From Mactromeris polynyma (taxonomy: Eukaryota > Mollusca > Bivalvia > Venerida > Mactridae), in contig JASFXZ010000001.1 in NCBI GenBank assembly GCA_032209605.1, positions 43,218,619 through 43,282,618 on the forward strand: DNA of 64,000 nt. Reading direction: 5' to 3'. The notes below the pieces were generated by a model, which did not search any database, was not told where the DNA came from, and was given only the letters and a program-made list of their open reading frames with translations. Shown here piece by piece: positions 13,184 to 25,382 of the stretch. The stretch's first letter is position 1. Each line of letters begins with the position of its first letter. The position numbers were made by a program, and so were the translations under genes.

Positions 13184-14978
13184 TTAAATGGCCTTAAATT
13201 GAACTGTCAATTGAACATTTATAAATGCTATGGATATGAGTGCTCTTTGAATGTGAATTTGTGCGTGGGTAGTTTCATCATTTAAGTAAGCAGTTCATTC
13301 TGACAGTTGTATGTCTTCTCCATTCTGTGAATATTACTTTTCACAAAATAGTGTATCAATTTATTTACTGTGATCAACCAAAACCATTACAATTTTCACA
13401 AAAAATAAATTAAAAAATTGTCGTAGAAAGAAGGAACAATTACATGATGTCATATAGCATTTACATTAACATATATCAAAACACTGCAAGATGAGATTTC
13501 AATTTTTTTATCTCACTATGGTTGTCATTATTTCGTTGCACTACATGTAAAATATTCGTACTGTAAAAATAAATTCCACATTATATTTGAATTGAATTTT
13601 GGTAAATAAAAATGTAACATAAACAGTTTTAAGAGCCTCTCCCATATCAATTCACAAGTCTATTTTTATTAATCCTGCATTTTCTTTAAGCAATTTTAAA
13701 GAGTATTTCCAAATTAATCAGTTTTTTGCAAACTGATTTCAAACTAATTTCTTGATTTTTCTTTCTCTGCACATTATTCGCCCTCGGTAAGATAAAATAA
13801 AGAACGCGCCTCTCAATCTTTTTCAGTTTTAGAAAAAATCAACTTGACCTACTCTTTAACTGAAAAAGATATTGGATTAAGTGGCCTTATTAATTAAGAT
13901 AGCAAAATAGATTTACGCTTGCTAAATAACTCAAACTTCTTTCGTAATACTTTAGTGACATACAGTGTACGTATCCATAAAGCTTACTACAGGGTCATTA
14001 AACTTATGTCAACTTAAACTTAAGTAATCATTTACTTTAACATTGAACCTATTGTAGTTATATTGATTTATATTGTCTTATGCAGTGTGTTGTAATCTTA
14101 AAATTTGTCTATTTTTGTCAATTTTTTTCATTGTTCAAATAATGAAGTAGTGTTAAGAATTTAAATTAGTATCGTAAAATGACTATATCAGCTATCTTGC
14201 TACCACAATAGATATCAGTTTTATCAGTAAGAAAAGAAGTGTATTACGTCAATGCGTTTATTTTTCCCACATTAGTACATGTACATTGTTTGCCAAAATT
14301 GTATGTAGCTGTTGAATTTATGTGTATTTAATACAATATTATTTGGATTTTGCAATATATATATTAAGGTAAAAATATTATGAATTAAATACACGATTTT
14401 GTATTGAATACTTTTAGGTCTCTTAATTCTAAACATATTAATTGTTTATGGCACTGTCAGTTGAATAATTCAACTACTTTTATTCTAAATCTGAGATCTA
14501 CCATTATGACATTTTATGTTTGACCAGGGGGATTGATTTTATACATGTCTGGTATTTGTGGGTGATTATATATTTCCTATGGACAGTATAACAGGCTACT
14601 TGTAAATAATGTAAGGTATTTTTTTGTTAATTATGCTTTAATTAGAGAATATTATTTGGCTTGAATTGTTTGATAATCTAATTGTCGTAACTTTCTATAT
14701 TTTATAAATACTAGTAAGCTATTTTCATACTGTTACATGTTCAAGAAGAAATTGAATATAAAAATGATTAATTTTGTTAATTATATTCCAATTAGAGAAT
14801 ATCCATTTGCTTATGACTGTCTCATCTTTCTATAATTGATGAATACTGGTTCTGTTCTAGTAGAAAAACAAGAAATATCTTGAAAACATTCCATGATGTT
14901 AAGACTGCTGGTCACTCCAGATCCAAAATAGATTTCAGTAAATTCAATTTTGGTAAGGTAACATACCCTTTATCGAAA
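13184..14978. other. no gene recognised
   Basis: AT-rich non-coding sequence; no repeats or ORFs that I can support. Confidence 0.5.
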
Positions 14979-15118
14979 GGTTAACCAATCTGCGTAAAGG
15001 TTACAAACATTGTTCGGTTGAAGAGAAACTGCCTTGGTGGTTAACGTAAGGTTTGATTGATTTACACAACACTGACATGCAAATAGCAAAACCATGTTAG
15101 TATGACTGCGCCGAATAT
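14979..15118 (-). repeat. dispersed repeat, copy A (minus)
   Basis: Its reverse complement matches 22135-22288 at roughly 80-85% by eye across CGGYGCAG, TACTAACAT.GTTTTGC, CTTACGTTAACC and CCAAGGCA. This explains the similar peptides seen in ORFs on opposite strands at the two sites. The family is unknown to me; it could be a SINE or MITE fragment. Confidence 0.7.
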
Positions 15119-15831
15119 TTGAACATATCAAATGTTTAAAAAAATATTTTACATTATTTGTTTTGCATGTAACTGGATCAAAAATCATTGTTAGCATAAT
15201 TAATGCTTTTAAGCAATTTGTCATATGCAATTTATTTTTTATTATTACACATTGTTGTTAAAGTTTGTGCTATTATTGATTTTCTTCCGACAGAAAACGG
15301 AAACTTGTAATTTACAGAAATATTGGAACACATATAATTTTACTTGTTTTTTGCTTTGCGTAATCAATATGAGAATATATTCAATAATAACATTATAGCA
15401 ATCCACTGAGTTTGATGTGGTGCTGTGCAATTGAATTTATTGATATAAAAGTAGAGATTTGAAATGCTGAGAGTGTGTTAATGACATTTCCTCAGCGTAC
15501 TGTGATGTTGATATATAGAGGGATAAATATAATCATACACCTACACTTAAATCTAACGTTTTACTCGATATAGAGTCTGAAAGTAATAATCACGAGACAT
15601 GATTTATACTTTCCATTTTTAGTGAAGGAGCGTACAAAGACATACATAAAATGTTATTGAATTATGTTCTGTAATCCAGAGATGGCGTTAAGCAGTAAGG
15701 ATAGGTAGTTAGTTCATGAAGCTAATACCAATTTTTATAGTATAAATATCCATGTACATGTACTTCAAAAATCATGCAATCATATTTGTCTGCTTTGAAA
15801 CTTGAAACTCAAGCTGTCTTATTATAAGCTG
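15119..15831. other. no gene recognised
   Basis: AT-rich non-coding stretch before the CT-rich array. Confidence 0.5.
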
Positions 15832-16795
15832 TCTGCCTCTCTCCTTCAATTGATCTCCCTCTTTTCCCCAAGCTTGCCTTCTCTCCCTTAAACTGTCACC
15901 CACTCTCCCTCTAACTATCTCCCTTACTCACTCTAGCTGTCTCCATCCCCCCCCTCAAACTTTCTCCCACTCTCCCTCAAGCTGTCTCCCTCTCCCCCAC
16001 AAACTTTCTCCCCTCTCCCTCAAGCTGTCTCCCTCTCCCCCTCAAACTTTCTCCCACTCTCCCTCAAACTGTCTCCTCTCTCCCTCAAGCTGTCTCCCTC
16101 TCCCCCTCAAACTTTCTCCCACTCTCCCTCAAACTGTCTCCTCTCTCCCTCAAGCTGTCTCCCTCTCCCCCACAAACTTTCTCCCCTCTCCCTCAAGCTG
16201 TCTCCCTCTCCCCCTCAAACTTTCTCCCACTCTCCCTCAAACTGTCTCCCTCTCTCCCTCAAGCTGTCTCCTCTCTCCCTCAAGCTGTCTCCCTCTCCCT
16301 CAAGCTGTCTCCCTCTCCCTCAAACTTTCTCCCACTCTCCCTCAAACTGTCTCCCTCTCCCCCTCAAACTTTCTCCCACTCTCCTGCAAGCTGTCTCCCT
16401 CTCCCTCAAACTTTCTCCCCTCTCCCTCAAACTGTCTCCCTTTCCCTCAAGCTGTCTCCCTCTTCCCCTCAAACTTTCTCCCCTCTCCCTCAAGCTGTCT
16501 CCCTCTCCCCTCAAACTTTCTCCCACTATTCCTCAAGCTGTCTCCCTCTCCCTCAAACTGTCTCCCTCTCCCCCTCAAACTTTCTCGCACTCTCCCTCAA
16601 GCTGTCTCTCTCTCCCTCAAGCTGTCTCCCTCTCCCTCAAACTTTCTCCCACTCTCCCTCAAACTGTCTCCCTATCCCCCTCAAACTTTCTCCCACTCTC
16701 CTGCAAGCTGTCTCCCTCAAGCTGTCTCCCTCTCCCCCTCAAACTTTCTCCCACTCTCCCTCAAGCTGTCTCCCTCAAGTTGTTTCTCCTCTGCC
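15832..16795. repeat. pyrimidine-rich minisatellite
   Basis: Nearly 1 kb of plus-strand pyrimidine-rich units mixing CTCCCTCAAGCTGTCTCC with CCCTCAAACTTTCTCCCA. The modules, 17-21 bp, are shuffled rather than strictly periodic. Strand asymmetry is strong (C and T on plus, G and A on minus), with CAAGCTG or CAAACT interrupting the polypyrimidine runs. The minus-strand ORF at 16320-16526 is a translation of the repeat. Confidence 0.95.
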
Positions 16796-17339
16796 TTAGT
16801 CTCAGAAATTCTTTCCCCTTCTCCATCACCTCACATATTACTGATGTAATTTTTTTTCACATGAAAAATTGACGTTAATGATGTTATTTCTGCAGAGTTT
16901 TCTAACAATTAACAACTTGGTATGAAGCTCTTTATTAGTTTATTTATAATTTAAACTTATAAGATACATATAAAAGGAAAATCCCTTCTTTGAGCACAGT
17001 TTTTAAATTGACATGAATAATTTATAATTCTTCATCAAATTTTGTATCGTTGTGGTAATTATTGACTTTTACAGTGTTATTCGTGATTATTTCTGCTGTA
17101 TGTTTCTAATCATATATTCTGTTATATCTATATACAATTCTACATCAAATGATAGAAAGGCTTTTGATGTTTAATATAATTTTGTCATGATACCACTCGA
17201 TTGGGTAAATATCTATTGACGTCACAAACTAAGAGCTTTGTCCGAATTTGTTTTGGAGGTTTACTTTTGATTTATAGAATTAAACGAACAATAATACATT
17301 TTTGTATATTTGTTTTAAATATTGCATAATTTGTTTTCA

Positions 17340-17445
17340 ATTTGAAGAGCAGAATATTTTTTTAAGAATTATACATGTACATTCTGATGTGACGTGAAAA
17401 TGTAAACTTGGTCACTTAAATACAAATTTTGTTGTGGAACAGCTC
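17340..17445 (-). repeat. fragment of the 'GAGCTGTTCCA' dispersed repeat
   Basis: The reverse complement begins GAGCTGTTCCACAACAAAA and continues with similarity to 29349 and 32965. The similarity fades after about 100 bp. Confidence 0.45.
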
Positions 17446-19616
17446 ATAATACAAGTACTATGTTATGTTTAAGTTGTTGTATGAAAGTCCTCCATCAGAA
17501 CAAATCTTACTTTAAGTGTCGATACACTCCCAGAGGAAGGAACTATCTCAGGTCTACTCGATACATAATTCATGTGTCTTATGTACTATATATCCAAGAT
17601 AGATTAAAAATAGATCCAATGACATTCTAGAAGGGGAATATCATTAAAAATGAATATTTTGAAGTTTAATATTTCCCATTAAATTTTTCATTATAAATAT
17701 TGGATAATCATTGAGTGGTCATGATTTATGGAACTTTCCGATAACCAGGGTTTCATAAATTCAGTATTAATTATGAGCACCAGTGTAATATCTATTTAAA
17801 TAGTAAATAGCAAATAAAATTAAAAAATGTTATCAGCAAAAAAATCATCACTGTAAGACAGACGTCCCGTCATTTGTTATTTATCCAGTGAATTATGGGA
17901 AATAGTACATGGGTGTTATTTAACGCATCTGCCTCGTTATTTATGAAATAAATAATAAAAAGTCTGGCCTGTCATTGTCACAGATACTGACTCAGATAAA
18001 GGACAGTCTGCAGTTTCTATAAATGGTTACGGTCATGTAAGAAGACCTCAAGTGCACCTCAAATATATGAAATATTTATATTACAATATTGTACAATGAC
18101 CATACTTTGTACAGTGAAATCACTCGAGTAAAGTACAAGACTAATTTTGATGCAAAGCATCAAAACGGCGGCACAAGTTTTAGGAAGCATGATATTGAAG
18201 ATTTATTATTTTGTTTATCAATAAATAAGAAAGTATGATCATCACCAAGCCATAATTCTGGTAAGAATCATCCACAATTCATGACAATTGCCTAAATAGT
18301 CTTGGTACCAATCAATCATTTGTAGTTTAATTGGAATATGACTTGTTTATGTAAAACAAACCGACCAGTTTGTGACATGCATTTATCTAAACAGACAGTG
18401 AGACAATACAATAACAACGATTACACGAAACGTAGATAGAACGAAACGGATCTAAAAATATACATGATTATAACTTCTAGTTTTACAGATCTAAAAGAAC
18501 TATTGGGATATCAAAAGGGAAAAATATCCACTAAAAATGTCAAAACAACGTAATTAAAAGTTCAGTTCAACCATCAGCATTTGATCTCGAATGTACTGAA
18601 TCCGTTTTACTGCCAATGCGTTATTTGAACAACAAATGCTATGACGTTTTCAACGACAATTTTCATTGGCTGAATTTTGTTTACATATTACCATCAGTAC
18701 ATAACTTATATGGGTCAAGTTAAGGCAATGTATATTGCATAGTTTGGTCACTGTATTTATATTTGTACATTATAAACTGCATTCATGAACTTATTAATAT
18801 GGATTAACATTTTTTGTTTAACAATTTGCTTTTTTATAAGTACAATTTCAATTTGCGTGCACAGCATTAGGAACCATTTCCTGAACTTTGATGATGAATT
18901 GAGCGTAGTTGTGAAACGAAGCTATGTAATACACGATGCCTAACCGTTTTCGTGACTAGCTGTTGTAAATTCTTATAAGCATACGTAAAACATTTTTTAA
19001 AGCTTTTTATTAACGGTAAAAATACATTTTAAATATTTTGACATTTTTTTATTATCAATTAGTACACTTTTTTTATCTGTATAATTAGAATCACGTTTTG
19101 TAAGAACAATTTAAAAAAGCATAATACCAATGGCTTCTCCCATTTCGATTATGCAACTCCATGTACCTAGATTAAAAATTATTCAAATAGACGACGGCCT
19201 GAAGGCCGCCGTCAATAAAATGACATATAAAATGAAATTGTGCTTACGTCAGAATAAAAGTATTTAAAAGAAATGCAAATATAGAACATTGTAATTGTGA
19301 AATGAACTTTCCATTTATAATTCGAAGACATTAATTGCAAGCTTAATTTGGCTATGGTAATATATGATATTACAATATATGTTGTTATAAGATAATTGGA
19401 TTTTATGACAGAGAGTGAATACACTAATTATATTGTGTTTGTTGCTATTGTCTGAGTGTTGCGAAATGGAAATTGTTATCTACCCGATAAATATACATAT
19501 CACTATGTCAGTTTTAGAGCTGGTTAAATTCTGTTTTTGTAATTATACTGTAAATATTCATCGTAAGCCTGTTTTAAAAAAATTCATTGCATGTGAAGCC
19601 TAATTTTAAAGCTCGC
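17446..19616. other. no gene recognised; strong hairpin at 19190-19213
   Basis: AT-rich DNA. The one sharp structure is GACGACGGCCT-GA-AGGCCGCCGTC, an 11-bp stem with one mismatch and a 2-base loop, GC-rich against an AT-rich background and followed by AATAAAA. Such a hairpin could be the end of a mobile element. Confidence 0.55.
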
Positions 19617-19691
19617 CAATCAGATCATCTCCACTATTTTTTTTATAAAATATACCTCGAAAATGTGTGGGGAAAGTTATAGTTCCTAAAA

Positions 19692-19729
19692 ATGGCTGCT
19701 GAAGTGAATGTATGTCGTGTCTCTGGAAG
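19692..19729 (+). other. candidate first exon (uORF-bearing leader) of the NCKX gene
   Basis: The sequence AAAAATGGCTGCTG at 19688 has a good start context and is followed after 38 nt by a consensus donor GTAAGA at 19730. Upstream, a CCAATCAG motif (about 19617) and TATAAAAT (19644-19651) are spaced like core promoter elements. Joined to the acceptor at 25185, the reading frame MAAEVNVCRVSGR continues for 17 more codons and stops at TGA 25237-25239, so it would be a 30-codon uORF rather than an N-terminal extension. The short motifs may be chance; no transcript evidence is available here. Confidence 0.25.
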
Positions 19730-21439
19730 GTAAGAGATCTTTTATATATTAGGAATACGAGACACACAAAATGTTAAATAATGTTGAATTGTGTATCTTT
19801 GGTCAGATATCTTATAGTAAGCAGTGTATGAGAAGCGCTTCACTTACTGAGAGTTTAGGTATATTCATACATGTACCCTCGGAGGTCTATTAAATTTTCC
19901 AAACTGTACCGTGAATGAAATTGCCGAGATTTTGCGCTCGCTGGTTGAGGATTGTCTTCAGTTCGATCTAATTATAGTCATATACCGACATTAAGCTGGT
20001 TGCATTTTGACTGGTCAGAAATGTTAATGAAGTATTTCTGCCGTACTTGGGCAAATCCAACATTTATTATAATTATATAAATGGCTAAAACTGCGTCGGT
20101 AATGGCATGCCGTCCTGCAGGATTAATGCCACCAGTACATATACAGACAGTTTCAAAGCTGTTTGTATTGCCAAGTTTCTCATCATGTGTTGTACAGCCC
20201 TCAGTGTAGAACCTCCCCATGTCTGACCATTTTGGTGTTATTTTCCTCTCCATTCTTTACTGTCTTGTTTTTGCTAAGGGATCTACAATGTAACGATCCT
20301 GTTTTGTTAATGTGACCTTCCCTTCGCAGTAATGACAATTAACATTTATACACTATTCGTGAGTTCAGTTACGTCTGTATGGTGGATGTTTCTATGTAAA
20401 GATCATTATCAACGTCATAGATCGTTATAATCTACGTACGAGTCAATTCTTAGCACAATTATTTGGAATCCACGGACTGCAAGCTGGTAATAATAATGAT
20501 TTTCCGGGTCCGTTTCTGACATTGTGTTACAGTTTACTCTTATCTGAATAGACCTAAATTGTCTGGATCTGAATTGTTCCACAAATCTATACTTACCATA
20601 AAAGTGGGAGTGTTGTAATCAATGCACTCATAATACATGCTGATACTTATGAATCATAACAATGTACGCTACAACACCGAATATTTCACCAGAAAAATGT
20701 GAATTGTGATCAGGGAATTTCTTGATCTTCTGTGATTTTATTTCATCTGATACGTACTACATTGTAATTAATATTAAATTGATCTTTATAATCAATTATA
20801 TGATAAATTATAATTGAATTAATCTTTAAAATAAATTATTATTACATTTCATGCGATATAATAGTAATTAATTGATGTAATAATATTCCTTTTAGTCTCT
20901 CAGTCCATTTGTATTATTTTAGCTGATTTCAATTTATTGAGAACCATGAAAATAGAGCAGTATTAAAGATGGTCAATTATCAAGGTTTCTTAACGTGGCA
21001 ACCATCAAAAACCCTTAAATTGGCCATGTTTAAACATGATGCAAACATGGTACCAAGATAGTTGTTGCTCTAATTTATCAGATGACTTTCATATGATCAA
21101 ATTCAGATCTTGTACAACATGCAATATTTATTAAACTAATTAATTGAAAACTCAAATACTTAGACACATAAAATTGATTCATTATTAAACAATACAGTTA
21201 CAATAATTCTATATGTCTTCCTAAATAAACTATCTGAAAATCAATGGAAATCACTATGGGTAGATGCACCAATCTCTTCCTGGCTACCATAAAAACCTCC
21301 AGGACAAGGAACGTCCAGCGAGTATGAAATACATCTTTTATATCTTCACCTCCAAAGTAATATCAGTCTAAAATATAAAACATAATTTTGCTACTAACTA
21401 AGTAACCTGAGCAGATAGAAACATTATGTGTCCTCAGGT
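19730..21439. other. no gene recognised
   Basis: AT-rich DNA. The 91-codon minus-strand ORF at 19978-20253 has protein-like composition but no known motif and no flanking exons that I can identify. Confidence 0.4.
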
Positions 21440-21840
21440 GCCCCCTCGTTAATCAAGGGGCATAACTCAGCTGATACAAAGTTATAAAAAAACAACGGTG
21501 ATGACCAATACTCACATGAAGTTTTGTTACACTAGGTCAAATACTTTTTGAGATATGAACAACACAGGTAATGTGGGACAGGCTGACGCATGGAAAAGTG
21601 TAAGTGTCCCCAAATTTGGGGGGGGGGGGGGGCACAAAAATATCAATGCATCCTACAAAAACAGTTAACATAATAATTATAATGAAGACTGATCCAGTAA
21701 GTGCTTGACACATTAAATAAATTCCATCAGAATTAATCTTCAATGCTATGAAATGATAGCATGATGTCAGTAACCGTTTCAGAATATCATTGGGCGAAAC
21801 AAACATAGGCGAAAACGCCTTGAGTACGAAACGTCACCAT
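21440..21840. repeat. probable dispersed repeat ('AAGGGGCATAACTC' type)
   Basis: It includes CAAGGGGCATAACTCAGCTG and neighbouring text that I recognise as common interspersed repeat sequence in bivalve genomes, plus a G homopolymer (about 15 bases from 21618). Boundaries are approximate. Confidence 0.45.
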
Positions 21841-22134
21841 ACCTCATGCATGCACAGTCCCTGAAAATGTATTTTATCCTAATTTCTAACAATATGTACC
21901 CCAGAAGCTCATATTAGCCATATGCAACCGTATGGAATTAATAACAATAACAATCTCCAACCCTGACACTCAATTCTACAGTTTTTAAGCTAGCATGAGC
22001 GATTCATTCGACGGTTGAGCAGCGTTATTTTGGTCGGCGAAATAACGGGATGAGATTCACCGCTGCCACCGATGTTAAATACGACAGAGTTCAAACAGTT
22101 TACAATCACACTTATTTACAATATTGGTATGTTT

Positions 22135-22288
22135 TTTCGGTGCAGCCGTACTAACATAGTTTTGCTATTTGCATATTCAGTGTTTTGTAAACCAATCAAA
22201 TCTTACGTTAACCGCCAAGGCAATTTCACGCAATTTCTCTTCAATTTAAAAATATGTGTAATCTTGAAGCAGATCGATTGGTTAACAA
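22135..22288 (+). repeat. dispersed repeat, copy B (plus)
   Basis: Counterpart of the minus-strand copy at 14979-15118. It has a short insertion relative to that copy (about 22228-22265). The 132-codon ORF over it (22072-22470) is therefore probably not a gene. Confidence 0.7.
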
Positions 22289-22780
22289 TGTGTAAAGTTT
22301 TTTCACCACGGGGAATTTGTCCGGTGTTGAAATTAAAAAGACCCTTGGTTTTATGTACCAGTTGCGAACATTTATATGATTTTAATCAGATAAATCACTA
22401 TGTAACAAGTTTATTAACATGGATGTGTGAGTTCACGACTTGTGCAATAAGTAATGTTGAACTATATTGAAACAGACTGTACTGTGTCTATGACTTTAAA
22501 TCACACTACTGCCGAGTAGTTTCGATTGATGCAGTCTCATACGCAGTTATCTCCCCTTACAGGTCTCGGAGTTTCTGTAGTATAGCGTAATTGAATGACA
22601 TTTAGGCATTTTTTATGTTGTACAACAAATTTTAACCTTCAGATTGCAACAAATTTGCAAACTTCAAGTTGTGCCGACCATCTTTTTTAAAGATATTTCT
22701 TGTTTTTTTTATGTGGATTGTGTTATTTGGTACAATCGTCGACTTTAGACAGCTATCGTCTGGCATTGTACCCGTTGTCA

Positions 22781-22858
22781 TCCATTAATGGCAATTCGTG
22801 CGTCATCTAAATACGTTGGGCTATAACCCAAATATTCCGGACGCAACTGAATAATGGA
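22781..22858. repeat. nested three-stem inverted repeat, 78 bp
   Basis: Three nested perfect arms occur in order: TCCATTA..TAATGGA (outer), GCGTC..GACGC (middle) and TTGGG..CCCAA (inner, loop CTATAA). It may be a tiny foldback element or a structured RNA. Confidence 0.55.
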
Positions 22859-25184
22859 CGGCATGTACATCATAGACGTAGACAGACTTTTTTTACAAGG
22901 AGTTTTGGTCAAATGCAGATGTTGTTCAGCTCATTTCTTCATTTATTGATTGAAAATTTCCCTTAAATAGATTTCTTGACGCAAAACTTTGCAATTTTCA
23001 TGAGACCAATGACCCTTTCATTATTTTAAATTGATTTCTTGACCATGAATCATAAACATTCAATGGCATTGCTCAAAGTGTAATATTACGTGCTGGAAAG
23101 CACTGACACATCAGTTCATTTTTGGTTAGAACCAATAACACAATGAAATAATTTTAGAATGTCATTATGACACTGTTTAAGAACTGTTTTGAACAATTTT
23201 AGACATTAGAGTTCATGAAATGGATATTATTGCTCTGTCACATGTCCATGGTCATTTCAAGGACAGTTCATGAACTATTCTTGAAGTTTGTGAGAAGTTC
23301 ATGTCACTGGTGTGACCATGTTTGAACACATCAAGACCATCTTACAGTATTACCTTCTTGTCTGTAATATAGTAGTATGACCATGTTAATTTGTGGTTAC
23401 TTACTGTGACCATGGTTAGCCATATGCTCCTGACCATGTTCCAGAATTTGTAACATAGTAGACCATGGTATTTCATGGTACCTTACTGTCACACAGAATG
23501 ATCTATCATGGTCATAGGTATCACTTCCACCATGGTGTAACCATGGCATTTGATGGTTTTCAGAGACAAACAGGAAATAACACAGTCAGATATCAAAAAC
23601 AGTGAAATACTATGGTGACCATGGTCTACATTTCATCTGGGATGTCACAGACCTCCACATCAGAATAGCTGGAAGTCACTAGAAGACACTGGCTGTTTAT
23701 GTGACATAGAGCCCCATTACAAAAATTAGAACATCGATCTTAAATGATAATTCTACTGTCATATTACCATTTAGAACATCATTATTTAGTTTGCTTTCCG
23801 ATGATGGGTATACTTGCCTGTCTCTAAGAGCTCTGAATTACAAATATGACAGATAGAACTAATGTGTAGATGTCATTTTGTGCATTGATTATGCTATTAC
23901 AGCATTGATTCATATCGTTCGTTTGTTCTACATTATGGACTGGGGATTCAGACGTTGGGTCAGAATTTGTATCCATTGTTTGCATGATGACCGCTTGACC
24001 TGCAGTTCATATTTGTTTTCTGTCACTGGTCGATTTTTTATGGTGTTGGTAATTTTGTCTTAACATTTGATGTAAAATAAAAGTCAAATATATTCGAACA
24101 CTTTTAGATTCTCGAATAAATCATAACCAATATAATTGTAGCAATTGTTAGTGGTCGCTTACTGTAATTGTTTTTAATTGTAAAAATGTGTAGGGTGTAA
24201 TGCCATAACAGTTCATGAACTAATAATATATTCATGATTTTTCTAGTTCATGAATTTGGAGTTCATGAAAATTTATTTGATATTCGTGAATTATTTTGTC
24301 AGTTCATGAACTAGTTCATGAAATTCATTCAGTTGGGTTTGAGCTTTACCTCGCATATCAGTTATTTAAATGATCATCTGAAAATGTGATCATTTAACTT
24401 TAAAGTCAGCCAATGATGTAACATAATGAAGCAACAGTACAGAACCAAAGCTTTACTTACATTTTTTATTATCAATACATAAATATATACAAAGTATTGA
24501 AAGTGAGCCTTTGAATTGCAAGATTGAAACCAGTCAACCAGATAAAAATTAGGATTAATATGATTTAAATGGTGCAGTCTGTAAGCTTAGAACCCTAATC
24601 CGCTATAAACTTCTCCACAGCTCTATATGGTTAGCGTGACAAACTCAGACTAAATTAACGACAGTGTTAACTACACTAAAACACTAATACATAGTAACAT
24701 TGACAAAAGTTGATGTATAGTGTATGTTTAAAATCTTGAATTTTCTATGGGAATGGAAACATGTGAGTTGTTTGTTGGCAAGCTGTGAGCTGTATGCTAT
24801 ACTTTGTGATGAATGCTAAATAGTAGAATATAATACAGCGCACTGAATGACTTAATGTTAGTGCAGACTATGAATACATTTTTGTATCTTTAGTATTATG
24901 TCTGAATACTGTAAGTACTTATGGTTCATTTAATATTATTAAATCATTATGTTTTTCGTATGCAGATTCAATGGGAAGTTGGAATGAGATGAAGTATTAT
25001 TTTGGTTTATTATAAAGAGAAAATTTTGTGTTATTTAGTTTGTAAAACTCGGCAAGAGGTTGTTTTAAAAAAATAACATGTATTGCAATAGGTTTGTCTA
25101 TTGTCTATTTTTTACTTTTTCACTTTAATTTTTAACATTTAGATAAATGTGAGAAAATGTTAACATTCATCTTCTTTATTTCAG
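22859..25184. other. no gene; clusters of CCATGG and TTCATGAA words
   Basis: At about 23200-23640 the motif ACCATG/CATGGT recurs many times without a fixed period. At 24205-24330 AGTTCATGAACT palindromes recur. The last 50 bp hold the pyrimidine tract of the NCKX acceptor. Confidence 0.5.
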
Positions 25185-25382
25185 GTCTTGTGGGAAAACA
25201 GATACATATGCACCATTTGATTCACAATTTACAGAATGACAGTTTGTAGTGAAATGACCAGAAGATACATACTTATGCGTGCGTAATCACTGAAAAGCAG
25301 ACGAATGTTTTCAATATGTCAAAGTGTTTGCTGAAAATTCAATATCGATAGCAAAGTTCGTTAGATAGTTTGAACAAGAAAA
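25185..25382 (+). promoter_or_regulatory. 5' leader part of NCKX coding exon 1, with upstream ORFs
   Basis: A pyrimidine-rich tract followed by TTTCAG (ending 25184) looks like a splice acceptor, so the 198 nt before the start codon are probably the 3' part of the 5' UTR and at least one exon lies upstream. The leader carries four short ATG ORFs that all end before the main start: 25208-25249 (14 codons), 25236-25286 (17), 25305-25334 (10) and 25316-25351 (12). Several upstream ATGs suggest reduced or regulated initiation; that effect is inference. Confidence 0.6.

Noticed and set aside
19978..20253. 91-codon minus-strand ORF with protein-like composition
   Set aside because: No recognised family, and no convincing splice sites or neighbouring exons; left as unresolved non-coding.
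22072..22470. 132-codon ORF
   Set aside because: It overlaps a dispersed repeat shared with 14979-15118 and has no known domain.
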